A stretch of DNA of 64,000 bases from NCBI GenBank assembly GCA_900544305.1, contig UQUV01000002.1:1-64000 (forward strand), written 5' to 3'. A program made the position numbers and the translations under genes. Below, one piece after another: positions 34,184-42,287 of the stretch (its first letter is position 1; every line of letters begins with the position of its first letter). The stretch comes from an uncultured Porphyromonadaceae bacterium (GTDB lineage: Bacteria > Bacteroidota > Bacteroidia > Bacteroidales > Muribaculaceae). The notes under the pieces were generated by a model, which worked only from the letters and a program-made list of their open reading frames with translations, was not told the DNA's origin and ran no database searches.

Positions 34184-35587
34184 CTATTTCCAGCAGTCGC
34201 CTTTGCCACGAAGATCGGGAATGTCGCCGTCACGGTACACGGGGTCCTTCACACCGTTGCGCTTCTGACGGCGGTAGTTTTCGAGCAGCAGGAACGCCTG
34301 GCGCGACAACAAGGCAATCGCCACAAGGTTGCAGATAGTCATCAGCGCCATCGTCACGTCGGCAAATCCCCAGGCAAGGTCGAGCGTCATCAGTGCGCCG
34401 CACATCACCATTGCCGCCACCAGCAGACGGTAGACAACGAGCACCGTGCGGCTCTTGGTCATAAACTGGATATTGGCTTCGCCATAATAGTAATTGCCGA
34501 TAATGCTGCTGAAGGCAAAAAGCATAATGGCAACAGCCACAAACACATTGCCCACGCGCCCCACTTCGCTCTCCAGAGCCGACTGCGTAAGCTGAATGCC
34601 GTTGGCGTTCGAAGCGATGGCCGTATCACTAAGCAGAATGATAAATGCCGTACAGGTACAGATTATCAACGTATCGGTAAACACGCCGAGTGCCTGAATC
34701 AAACCTTGTTTCACAGGGTGGCTCACATGTGCAGTAGCCGCCACGTTCGGAGCGGAACCCATACCGGCCTCGTTGCTGAACAGTCCGCGCTTCATGCCCT
34801 GCACCAATGCAGCCGCCACGCCCCCGCCAAACGCCTGTTCCCAGCCGAAAGCGTTGCCCACGATGGTGGCAATCAACGAAGGTATATGCTGAATATTGGA
34901 AAGAACAACGAAAAGAGCCAACAGAATATAGCCGATTGCCATCACGGGCACAATCACGCCGCTGACATTGGCAATGCGGTGAACACCGCCGAAAATAATG
35001 CAAAGCGTCACCACTGTCAGCCCCACTCCCATCCAGAAAGGATCGATGCCGAAGGAATTTTCCCACGCGGCACAAATCGTGTTGCTCTGTACGGAATTGA
35101 ATGCAAATCCGAAAGTAATGGAAATAAGCACGGCAAAGAGGATTCCCATCCAGCGTTTGCCCAACCCCTGCTGCATATAGTAGGCCGGTCCGCCGACAAA
35201 CGATTTTTCGCCACGGGTCTTGTAGAGCTGCGCCAACGTCGATTCCACAAATGCGCTCGACGAGCCAAGCAAGGCAATGAGCCACATCCAGAACACCGCA
35301 CCCGGACCTCCGATGGCAATGGCGGTCGCTACGCCGGCCAGATTGCCCGTACCGACACGGCTGGCAATCGACACCGCAAACGCCTGAAACGAAGAAATGT
35401 GCTTCTCGCCGTTCTTCGATTCTGGCTTGCTGTCGCCCAACAGACGCACCATCTCCTTCACCATCCTAAACTGCAAAAACCGTCCTCTGAACGTAAACCA
35501 CAAGGCACAGCCGATAAGCATTATCGTCAACACATACGACCACAGCACATCGTTGACCGAGGCTATTATACTGTTAATCCATTCCAT
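34184..35587 (-). CDS. Sodium:alanine/glycine symporter (AGCS family)
   Basis: A 467-residue inner-membrane symporter starting MEWINSIIASVNDVLW; an upstream in-frame Met at 35620 adds a charged leader that overlaps the promoter element. Family marks are SIASRVGTGNLAGVATAIAIGGPGAVFWMW, FVGGPAYYMQQGLG, and GLFSNEAGMGSAPNVAATA. It should import alanine or glycine with sodium. The gene is preceded by copy B of the dispersed promoter repeat, whose proximal box lies at 35632-35639. Confidence 0.94.
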   Translation of the reverse strand: MEWINSIIASVNDVLWSYVLTIMLIGCALWFTFRGRFLQFRMVKEMVRLLGDSKPESKNGEKHISSFQAFAVSIASRVGTGNLAGVATAIAIGGPGAVFWMWLIALLGSSSAFVESTLAQLYKTRGEKSFVGGPAYYMQQGLGKRWMGILFAVLISITFGFAFNSVQSNTICAAWENSFGIDPFWMGVGLTVVTLCIIFGGVHRIANVSGVIVPVMAIGYILLALFVVLSNIQHIPSLIATIVGNAFGWEQAFGGGVAAALVQGMKRGLFSNEAGMGSAPNVAATAHVSHPVKQGLIQALGVFTDTLIICTCTAFIILLSDTAIASNANGIQLTQSALESEVGRVGNVFVAVAIMLFAFSSIIGNYYYGEANIQFMTKSRTVLVVYRLLVAAMVMCGALMTLDLAWGFADVTMALMTICNLVAIALLSRQAFLLLENYRRQKRNGVKDPVYRDGDIPDLRGKGDCWK

Positions 35588-35631
35588 TCTTTTTCGTCTT
35601 GAACCGATGCGACATTGCATCTTATCTTATG

Positions 35632-35744
35632 CAAAGATAGCGAAAGTCGAAGGCAGAAAACCAAACTTGTTTGAGTTTTCTGCTGAGACGCATCTTATCT
35701 TATGCAAAGATATAGAAAGGTTAATATTAGACAGAAGAACAGAA
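35632..35744 (-). repeat. Dispersed promoter-hairpin repeat, copy B (upstream of the AGCS gene)
   Basis: Read toward the gene: GTTCTTCTGTC (about 35744-35734), TAACCTTTC, distal box TATCTTTG (35712-35705), hairpin AAAACTCAAAC-AA-GTTTGGTTTT (35679-35657), proximal box TATCTTTG (35639-35632). The boxes are 73 bp apart. A perfect 23-bp direct repeat (35690-35712 and 35617-35639) covers both boxes, so the unit could be iterated by recombination. It shares its upstream extension with copy C. Confidence 0.75.
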
Positions 35745-35986
35745 GAACAAATTTTTCATGCTTGTCAATCCGTTTCCAATCCCACCTCAAGCAAAAGAAA
35801 AGTGAGTATTGTCACACAATTCGTAGGGACACGCCCCAGGTACGTCCGAACACCCACGCATCACATTCACCTATAATCCAAATATTTACAGAGTTGTCAC
35901 ACTCAATAAATCCGCCTCAACAATTTGTTAAATTAACACCATATAGTTAAAATCATGTTATAAAACACATTTTTATAGCACAGACT
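35745..35986. other. AT-rich gap without a recognisable gene
   Basis: Between copy B and the promoter at 35987 I see only short open frames with no family resemblance. No terminator or tRNA is visible. Confidence 0.5.
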
Positions 35987-36018
35987 ATTGGAGAATATAA
36001 TTTCTCATATTAAATTTG
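35987..36018 (+). promoter_or_regulatory. Promoter of the small-peptide transcription unit
   Basis: TTG (35987-35989), 20 bp, then TAAATTTG near 36010-36017: both Bacteroidota promoter elements at correct spacing. Transcription would start near 36021, giving a leader of about 65 nt before the small ORF. Confidence 0.75.
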
Positions 36019-36086
36019 CAGTACAAAAGATTGGTTTAGTAAACGCTTTCATAGGTATTAATTTTAGGTTTTTAAGGTTTATAATT

Positions 36087-36152
36087 ATGAAAAAGATTGT
36101 TTTGAAAGCTGTTAAGTGGTATTTTACCACCACAGCTGAGGCTTACAAGTAA
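36087..36152 (+). CDS. 21-residue peptide gene within a discrete transcription unit
   Basis: An ATG opens 21 codons ending TAA. The peptide starts MKKIVLKAVKWYF and ends TTTAEAYK: basic and amphipathic in the first half, polar in the second. It has a consensus promoter upstream and a very strong terminator 34 bp downstream, with nothing else between. This makes either a tiny gene or a small regulatory RNA of about 195 nt. It is too short for homology by eye. The basic-hydrophobic start could associate with the membrane or nucleic acid (inference). Confidence 0.5.
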   Translation: MKKIVLKAVKWYFTTTAEAYK

Positions 36153-36185
36153 GTCTCTTTTATTTCGAGGAATTGTAATGATTTT

Positions 36186-36217
36186 AAGTTGTTCCAAGTG
36201 ATTGGAGCAACTTTTTT
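36186..36217 (+). terminator. Very strong terminator of the small-peptide unit
   Basis: AAGTTGTTCCAA and TTGGAGCAACTT pair over 12 bp (one G-T) around a GTGA tetraloop, followed by a T-run. It is a textbook rho-independent terminator. Confidence 0.92.
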
Positions 36218-36237
36218 ATCTACCCACGGCAATAAAA

Positions 36238-36268
36238 AATGCTGCCGCGGAATGGTCCGCAACAGCAT
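36238..36268 (-). terminator. Terminator of the YiiX/DUF4878 operon
   Basis: On the minus strand AATGCTGTTGCGGA and TCCGCGGCAGCATT pair around a CCAT loop, with T-rich sequence following. It lies about 55 bp after the stop of the DUF4878 lipoprotein gene. Confidence 0.88.
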
Positions 36269-36322
36269 TTCAGCAAAAATATAATGATTCTAAATTCCCT
36301 TTTCCCTACACTCAGAGAAAGA

Positions 36323-36733
36323 TTATTTATTCAACGACCATTTCCAGTCGTCGCCACTTTTAGCCAAATCCCAGTTGTCCGTTTCTTCACTTCCGTCATT
36401 GTAAGTAATTTTCACGCTTACCTTAGCCGTCATTCCGTCTTCCGAAATTTCTTCTTTTTCAATCACAGCGTCCTTGATGCCTCCCTTTTCTTCCAGTTTC
36501 TTCGACAGTTTGTCCTGTGCCATAGCCTTGAAACCGGTCTTGAATTCAGCAACTTCTTCAGCGGAAGTGCCTTCTTTGACATACATTTCGTCCATCAGCT
36601 TGTCGTAGTCAGAAGTTTTAATCATTTCCACATAGCTCAAAACAGCGTCACCCGGCGTTTTCGGAGATGAAGAACAGCCTACAAACACAAACAACGCAAG
36701 TGTTGAAAACAGTGCAAAAAACAGTTTTTTCAT
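36323..36733 (-). CDS. DUF4878-type small lipoprotein
   Basis: A 136-residue lipoprotein (lipobox FVFVGC, Cys20). The mature domain has the DUF4878 arrangement: TPGDAVLSYVEMIKTSDYDKLMDEMY, a helix, then a beta sheet ending with NWDLAKSGDDWKWSL. This is the NTF2-like fold of small periplasmic lipoproteins; function unknown. It lies 20 bp after the YiiX-like gene. Confidence 0.88.
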   Translation of the reverse strand: MKKLFFALFSTLALFVFVGCSSSPKTPGDAVLSYVEMIKTSDYDKLMDEMYVKEGTSAEEVAEFKTGFKAMAQDKLSKKLEEKGGIKDAVIEKEEISEDGMTAKVSVKITYNDGSEETDNWDLAKSGDDWKWSLNK

Positions 36734-36753
36734 AATGGTTAAATTTTAAGTTA

Positions 36754-37392
36754 TTAAAATGAATAAATTAACTCTACATCTTTCCGATTGTAAATGTCGG
36801 ACGGCAAAATACACCGCTCGTCGCGCCCCGGAATAGGCACTTTCCTGATGACAGGCGGAACGAGGTCAAGCCCCGACTTTTTAAACACAAAGGTAATGAA
36901 TTCCGTACAATACATCTTGGTCGTGTCCTCCAGGTCGTAGTTGTGGTCGAACAGCGTACGGCGGAGATACAAGTTGCGGGCCGATTTCAACGTAGGCCGT
37001 ATATCAACAGAGTCGCATTTCAACCTGACGATGGCTCCCGCCGAAGCCCTTTCGGGAGAAAAGAAATCGCGTATCGATTCCATTTTCACGCGGTCGGGGT
37101 CACCCTGATAGTCGGGTTCTCCGGGCACGGCATGAATAACATACCAGCCGCTCTTGTCGCGCACCACCAGTCCAATGTGAGAATAAATGCCTCCTTTGTC
37201 AAGAAACAACACCGTGCGGCTCACTACTCCCGGACCGCAACGGAACACGATGTCACCCTCTTTCAGTTTTTCTTCCGGCACCTGATAGCAATAGGTTTCG
37301 GTTGAGCCGGAGCAGGCAAGAAATACCGGCAACAGCAACAGAAAAACGAGTTTAAAACAAATGGTTCTATGTATGTCTCTTGTGTATTTCAT
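36754..37392 (-). CDS. YiiX-like permuted NlpC/P60 protein
   Basis: A 212-residue exported lipoprotein-like protein (hydrophobic N-terminus, LPVFLACSGS with Cys27 as candidate lipid site). The domain is the circularly permuted NlpC/P60 fold: EGDIVFRCG, YSHIGLVVRDKSGWYVIHAVPG with the catalytic His, and YCTEFITFVFKKSG with the catalytic Cys. The family includes amidases and thioesterases of unknown substrate. The -7 box TATATTTG (37405-37398) ends 5 bp before the ATG, so the transcript should be nearly leaderless. Confidence 0.88.
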   Translation of the reverse strand: MKYTRDIHRTICFKLVFLLLLPVFLACSGSTETYCYQVPEEKLKEGDIVFRCGPGVVSRTVLFLDKGGIYSHIGLVVRDKSGWYVIHAVPGEPDYQGDPDRVKMESIRDFFSPERASAGAIVRLKCDSVDIRPTLKSARNLYLRRTLFDHNYDLEDTTKMYCTEFITFVFKKSGLDLVPPVIRKVPIPGRDERCILPSDIYNRKDVELIYSF

Positions 37393-37397
37393 TATTG

Positions 37398-37405
37398 CAA
37401 ATATA
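37398..37405 (-). promoter_or_regulatory. -7 box abutting the YiiX-like start
   Basis: On the minus strand TATATTTG is followed by CAATAATG, the last three bases being the start codon. The initiation site should lie within 0-3 bases of the ATG. Confidence 0.6.
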
Positions 37406-37495
37406 TGGTTAAATAGGATTAAAACCCTATCAATCCGTCAAAAACTACCTTCCAACGCTTCAATTGCAGGAAATTATGCAGAATTTTCCACATTT

Positions 37496-38608
37496 TTATA
37501 GGCCGCGAGAGTGCTGACGCCGATATTCAGCAAATGTCATTCCAAACTCTCGGACAAAGCAGCGGCGGAAAGTGGACAGTGAATTGAAACCGCACGACTC
37601 CGCTATTTCGGCCATTGTCGTCTTTTCGTCGGACGACTCCAGCCGTGCCACCACTTTGCGAATTCGATAGGAATTGACATAGTCGTAGAAAGTCGTATGC
37701 AGTTCGTTATTCAAGTAGACGGAAAGATAAGTACGGTTTGTGCCGAGCAATGCCGAAAGGTCGGTAAGCGTCAGCCGCGAATTTAAGAACACCTCATCGG
37801 TCTCCATCGCTTTTTGCAACTGAACGGGCAAATTGCTCTGCGCGCCTACCGCATCCCCATTCCCCAGACTTTCTTCACCGGCAGGCTCATTGGCTGCATC
37901 TTCTGCCGCATCGACAAGATTACGCCGGAACAGATGCTTCAGATTGATATTGCCATAGAGCGGCACGGATTCCTGCATTTCGCCGAAATGGAAAATAAAC
38001 GACCATAAAACAAGCGACGACAACAAGTAAATGACATCGGACAGGAAAGAATCGTAGACCACAGTCACCGACCAGACCAAAAGACAGATAAAAAATATGA
38101 TTGTCGTGTATTTCAGCCACTTGATGTTTTTACGTGTCGTGTCGGAATAGTTGGCACGCAGAAAACTGTTATAGCGGCGCGCGGCAAAATATGTGATTAC
38201 TACAAAAACTACGGAATAGACAATGGAATAGACAAGCATGACATCCACCCACACGGCATTCCCGCTAAACACATAGGCAAGCGTAATGACAAGGTTGGCC
38301 GACCAGAGAAGCACGATGCGACGAAGGGTCAGCCACCCGGCCGACAGCAGTTCGAACAGGTAAAAGGAACAGACCTGCACCGCCCACATATCAGTCAGTA
38401 CAACCAGATTGTAAACATAGCCATAGCGTTCGACCGACGGACTATAGAGCGCAAAATCCTTCAGTTGCAGAAAAAGCCAGAACAGCAATGTGCCGGTCAG
38501 CACCCTTTGCGTGCGCTCCTTGTTTTTCTTCAGCAGCATTCGGATGCCGAAAATCAGAAAGAACATGCAGCATAGTCCGTGAGTGAAATAGTAGAATTTT
38601 TCTGCCAT
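37496..38608 (-). CDS. Membrane-bound AraC-type regulator
   Basis: A 370-residue protein with seven hydrophobic segments in the first 215 residues (FYYFTHGLCCMFFLIFGIRML through VIYLLSSLVLWSFIFHFG), then a linker. A C-terminal AraC DNA-binding domain follows (SRLTLTDLSALLGTNRTYLSVYLNNEL and KTTMAEIAESCGFNSLSTFRRCFVREFGMTFAEYR). This membrane-sensor plus AraC layout is common in Bacteroidota and implies that a signal in or across the membrane controls DNA binding. Its targets are not evident. It is upstream of the YiiX-like gene by 103 bp on the same strand. Confidence 0.9.
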   Translation of the reverse strand: MAEKFYYFTHGLCCMFFLIFGIRMLLKKNKERTQRVLTGTLLFWLFLQLKDFALYSPSVERYGYVYNLVVLTDMWAVQVCSFYLFELLSAGWLTLRRIVLLWSANLVITLAYVFSGNAVWVDVMLVYSIVYSVVFVVITYFAARRYNSFLRANYSDTTRKNIKWLKYTTIIFFICLLVWSVTVVYDSFLSDVIYLLSSLVLWSFIFHFGEMQESVPLYGNINLKHLFRRNLVDAAEDAANEPAGEESLGNGDAVGAQSNLPVQLQKAMETDEVFLNSRLTLTDLSALLGTNRTYLSVYLNNELHTTFYDYVNSYRIRKVVARLESSDEKTTMAEIAESCGFNSLSTFRRCFVREFGMTFAEYRRQHSRGL

Positions 38609-38730
38609 TATCCGTTTTTCATTTATTGATTAGGATGTTTTTCAATTGTGTTTCCGTTTTCAAAATTAAAATAAAGTGAGCAGTGTTTCCACATTTTTTG
38701 TTTATATTGCATCATAAACGGCATTTTATC

Positions 38731-38738
38731 TATATTTG
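38731..38738 (+). promoter_or_regulatory. -7 box of dinB
   Basis: TATATTTG fits TAnnTTTG and ends 9 bp before the ATG at 38748, giving a 5' leader of only about five bases. It argues against an in-frame TTG at 38736 being the start. Confidence 0.65.
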
Positions 38739-38747
38739 TCTATATCT

Positions 38748-39845
38748 ATGGACCAACGGAAAATCATACATATCGACATGGACGCCTTTTTTGCGTCGGT
38801 GGAACAGCGCGACAATCCGGAGCTGCGCGGCAAGCCCATTGCCGTAGGCCATGCGGAGGAACGGGGCGTTGTGGCGGCTGCAAGCTACGAGGCACGCCGC
38901 TATGGGGTGCGCTCGGCCATGGCTTCGACCAAGGCAAAGCGGCTGTGTCCGGACTTGATTTTCGTTGAAGGGCACATGGCCGTCTACAAGGAAGTGTCGC
39001 GCCAGATTCACAACATTTTCCACGACTATACGGACATCATCGAGCCGCTATCGCTCGACGAGGCGTTTCTCGACGTGACGGAAAACAAACGGCATATGGA
39101 AATGGCGGTCGACATCGCCAAGGAAATCAAGCGGCGCATACGTGAAGAACTGGGGCTGGTGGCCTCGGCGGGAGTTTCCTACAACAAGTTTCTGGCAAAA
39201 GTGGCATCCGACTACCGCAAACCCGACGGACTTTGTACCATCCACCCCTCGCAAGCACTCGACTTCATCGCCACGCTGCCTATCAAGGCGTTTTGGGGTG
39301 TAGGGCCGGTGACGGCCAGAAAAATGCGGAGCATGGGCATCACCAACGGCCTGCAACTGCGGGAACTGACATTGGAACAACTGACGGCGCATTTCGGGAA
39401 AATGGGGGCTGTATATTACAACTTTTCCCGTGGTATCGACCTGCGACCGGTAGAGCCGGAACGCATCCGTAAATCAGTGGGCTGCGAACACACGCTGGAA
39501 AAGGACCTTTCGCAGCGTTCACTGGTGGCAGTAAGCCTCTATCAGGTAGTACTGGAACTTGTCGGCAGGTTGCAGCGCAGCGGCTTCAAGGGCAACACGC
39601 TGACACTGAAAGTGAAGTTTCACGACTTTACGCAAATTACGCGCAGCCGCACGGTCAGCGAAACGCTCACCACCAAGAAAAGCATCCTGCCGCTGGCAAA
39701 GGAAATGCTGGAAGGTATCGACTATGCCGAACGCCCTATCCGACTGCTCGGACTGTCGGTGTCAAATCCGTATGCAGGGAAAAAGACACCCGACGGCGAA
39801 CCGCTCGCCGTGCAGCTCTCGTTTGATTTCGACCTCAACGGGTAG
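38748..39845 (+). CDS. dinB: DNA polymerase IV (Y-family)
   Basis: A 365-residue translesion polymerase. HIDMDAFFASVEQ carries the first catalytic Asp, and PLSLDEAFLDVT carries the SLDE Asp/Glu pair. The steric-gate region AASYEARRYGV is present, along with a helix-hairpin-helix block (FWGVGPVTARKMRSMGI) and a little-finger domain. The C-terminus lacks an obvious beta-clamp QxSLF peptide, but QLSFDF at the end is close to it and may fill that role. It overlaps the convergent MATE gene by 11 bp. Confidence 0.96.
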   Translation: MDQRKIIHIDMDAFFASVEQRDNPELRGKPIAVGHAEERGVVAAASYEARRYGVRSAMASTKAKRLCPDLIFVEGHMAVYKEVSRQIHNIFHDYTDIIEPLSLDEAFLDVTENKRHMEMAVDIAKEIKRRIREELGLVASAGVSYNKFLAKVASDYRKPDGLCTIHPSQALDFIATLPIKAFWGVGPVTARKMRSMGITNGLQLRELTLEQLTAHFGKMGAVYYNFSRGIDLRPVEPERIRKSVGCEHTLEKDLSQRSLVAVSLYQVVLELVGRLQRSGFKGNTLTLKVKFHDFTQITRSRTVSETLTTKKSILPLAKEMLEGIDYAERPIRLLGLSVSNPYAGKKTPDGEPLAVQLSFDFDLNG

Positions 39846-41199
39846 CGTGGACATTACGCCGCAAAATGCGCGGAAACTGATAGGCAAAGATAGCCGTACA
39901 GAGAACGGCGGCAAGAGCATCCGAAATGGCCTCAGCGGCAAACACACCTTCAAGTCCTACAAGGCGTGAGAGAAGGAGCACAAGCGGTATCAGCAAAATG
40001 ACCTTGCGCAACAATGCAATGAACACCGACACTTTTGCCTGACCAAGCGCAACGAACATGTTCTGACAGGCACGTTGCAGGCCGAAAATCGTCATTCCGG
40101 CAAGGAAAAGCGGCATATATTCGCCCACGGCAGCAATCAGCAGGGCATCGTCGGTAAACACGCCCGCCACCAGTTCGGGGAACAATATCATGAACAGCAC
40201 CAGCGACAGATTGAAAAAGAACATCACCTTCACCACAATGCGGAAACACTCCTTCACGCGGCCGTTGTCGCCGTGGCCGTAGTTGTAGCCCACCACCGGG
40301 ACAAATCCCTGCGAGAATCCGACAAGCGGCACGCTGACAAAGAGCATGGCGCTCTGCATGATGGCAAGCGCACTGACATAGAGGTCGCCGAAACGCACCA
40401 GTGAACTGTTGAGCACAAACCCGACAAGGCTTTCCGTGCTCGACATGATAAAGGGAGAGATTCCCAGTCCGAGAATGGCGAGCATCACGCGGCTGTCCGG
40501 ACGAATATTTTTCCAATGCAAGCGTAAAGTGGCCTTCTCCGACATGAGAAACCCCATCACCCACACGGCACAGACAGCTTGCGAAATGACCGTTGCCACG
40601 GCTGCCCCTTTCACCCCCATATCGAACGTGAAAATAAACAGAGGGTCGAGCGCAATGTTGAGCACCGCCCCAATCACGACGGATGCCATGGCGATGCGCG
40701 GCCGTCCCTGGGTGTTGATAAACGGGTTAAGTCCTACGGCAAGCTGCACGAACACCGTGCCCAAAAGATAGATGGAAAGATAGTCGACAGCGTAGCCGAT
40801 GGTACGCTCCGAAGCTCCAATCAGAAAGAGCAGCGGCTCCATAAACAGATAGACACCCACGGAAAACATTACGGAGAAAAACAGGAGCAGCGTAAAACCG
40901 TTGCCCAACAATTTTTCTGCCCGACCGCGGTCGCCGCGCCCCAACGCAATAGCCGCCAGCGGAGCACCGCCACCGCCGACAAACGCCGAACAGGCCGTTA
41001 TGAACATGATAATCGACCCCGTCACGCCAATGCCGGCAAGGGCATCCGTTCCGTAACCGGGAATATGACCGATATAGATGCGGTCCACAATATTGTAGAG
41101 CAGATTGACTATCTGAGCGGCGACAGCCGGCAGCGCCATACGGAAAATCAACGGCAGCATTCGGTCGGTGCCCAGCCGTTCTTCATAACTGTTTGCCAT
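39835..41199 (-). CDS. MATE family efflux transporter
   Basis: A 454-residue inner-membrane protein with twelve hydrophobic segments. The MATE motifs include RMALPAVAAQIVNLLYNIVDRIYIG at the first helices, GTVFVQLAVGLNPFINTQGRPRIAM, and GFSQGFVPVVGYNYG in the second half. It should export cationic compounds or metabolites using a sodium or proton gradient. It begins 8 bp after the SDR gene, so the two form an operon. Confidence 0.93.
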   Translation of the reverse strand: MANSYEERLGTDRMLPLIFRMALPAVAAQIVNLLYNIVDRIYIGHIPGYGTDALAGIGVTGSIIMFITACSAFVGGGGAPLAAIALGRGDRGRAEKLLGNGFTLLLFFSVMFSVGVYLFMEPLLFLIGASERTIGYAVDYLSIYLLGTVFVQLAVGLNPFINTQGRPRIAMASVVIGAVLNIALDPLFIFTFDMGVKGAAVATVISQAVCAVWVMGFLMSEKATLRLHWKNIRPDSRVMLAILGLGISPFIMSSTESLVGFVLNSSLVRFGDLYVSALAIMQSAMLFVSVPLVGFSQGFVPVVGYNYGHGDNGRVKECFRIVVKVMFFFNLSLVLFMILFPELVAGVFTDDALLIAAVGEYMPLFLAGMTIFGLQRACQNMFVALGQAKVSVFIALLRKVILLIPLVLLLSRLVGLEGVFAAEAISDALAAVLCTAIFAYQFPRILRRNVHATR

Positions 41200-41207
41200 T
41201 CGTATCC

Positions 41208-42065
41208 TTATTCGATATAAATCATTTTCTTCGTCATGCCGCCGTCAATGGTAATGCTCTCACCGTTGATGAAGTCGTTTTCTTCCTGACAGAGGAAAAC
41301 GCACATGCGGGCAATGTCCTCAGGTTTGCCGACACGCTGCGACGGATGCTGACGGTGGTCTTCTTCACGAAGACTGTCGTAGGCATAGTTTTCAATCCAG
41401 CCCGGAGATATGCAGTTGACCGTGATATGCAAGTCGGCCAACGAAAGTGCAAGCGCATGGGTAAGCGAATAGATGCCGCCTTTCGAAGCCGCATAGGCTT
41501 CCGTGCCGGGCTCGCTCATCAGATAGCGCGTGGAACAAAGATTGATGATACGGCCATAGGTATTTGCCACGGGCAGCGACTGGCGGTGGAGCGCCAACCG
41601 GCGGGAAGTGACAAACACGGGGCGCAGGTTCGTGGCAAGCACACTGTCGAAATCCTCAACGGTCATTTCCGTCAGCGGCTTGAAGCCGCCCACACCTACA
41701 TTATTGACTATCACATCAATGTCGCCCCAGGCTTTCAAAATTCTGTCCATACATGCCTCGAGGGCTTCCGCACTGCGCACATCCACCGGGAAAAACTGTG
41801 CTCCGGTAGCTTCGGCGGTGCGCTGTCCGAGTTTTTCGTCTACATCGCAGAATGCCACCTGACAGCCGGCCTGACGGAACGCCTCAACGATAGCCCGTCC
41901 GATGCCTGCCGCACCTCCGGTGACAAACACACGCCGCCGCGGAAACCGCACCTGCAAATAGCCGGGCTTTGCTCCTGCCAATGTCGACCTGCCCGATGAT
42001 TTCTTTCCCGCAGCCTTCTGCGCCTGATATTCTTCGTATTTTCTTTCTAAATAATTGTCAGCCAT
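41208..42065 (-). CDS. Short-chain dehydrogenase/reductase with N-terminal extension
   Basis: A 285-residue NAD(P)-dependent oxidoreductase. Rossmann motif TGGAAGIGRAI is at about 50-60, NNVGVGG follows, and the catalytic Ser and Tyr-x-x-x-Lys are seen in INLCSTRYL and YAASKGG. The C-terminal CISPGWIENYAY and NGESITIDGG are classic SDR features. About 40 charged residues precede the fold (LERKYEEYQAQKAAGKKS), unusual for this family. The substrate is unknown. Its partner downstream is a MATE exporter, so product efflux is possible (inference). Confidence 0.92.
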   Translation of the reverse strand: MADNYLERKYEEYQAQKAAGKKSSGRSTLAGAKPGYLQVRFPRRRVFVTGGAAGIGRAIVEAFRQAGCQVAFCDVDEKLGQRTAEATGAQFFPVDVRSAEALEACMDRILKAWGDIDVIVNNVGVGGFKPLTEMTVEDFDSVLATNLRPVFVTSRRLALHRQSLPVANTYGRIINLCSTRYLMSEPGTEAYAASKGGIYSLTHALALSLADLHITVNCISPGWIENYAYDSLREEDHRQHPSQRVGKPEDIARMCVFLCQEENDFINGESITIDGGMTKKMIYIE

Positions 42066-42287
42066 ACGTCTATGTCTTTTATCTTATTCCGCACACGCCC
42101 GCAGCCGAACGCACACGAAAATCCAAGGCAAAATTACTGAAAATTCACCCGACATAAACAAAACCCCTCTCAACAAAAGTTAAACGGCCCCAATAATCGT
42201 TGCCTACGGTCCGGTTGCCACTTCTTATTTCTCAGTAACAACACGCCAACCGATCTTATTATCGGGGCAACTGACAATCAATAACTT
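42066..42287. other. Intergenic gap with imperfect inverted repeats
   Basis: No gene was seen. CCCCAATAATCG near 42190 and TTATTATCGGGGC near 42255 are imperfectly complementary and may form a weak terminator for the repeat-protein gene read from the right. Confidence 0.35.

Noticed and set aside
37814..38008. 64-codon plus-strand open frame
   Set aside because: Antisense shadow inside the membrane AraC-type regulator gene.
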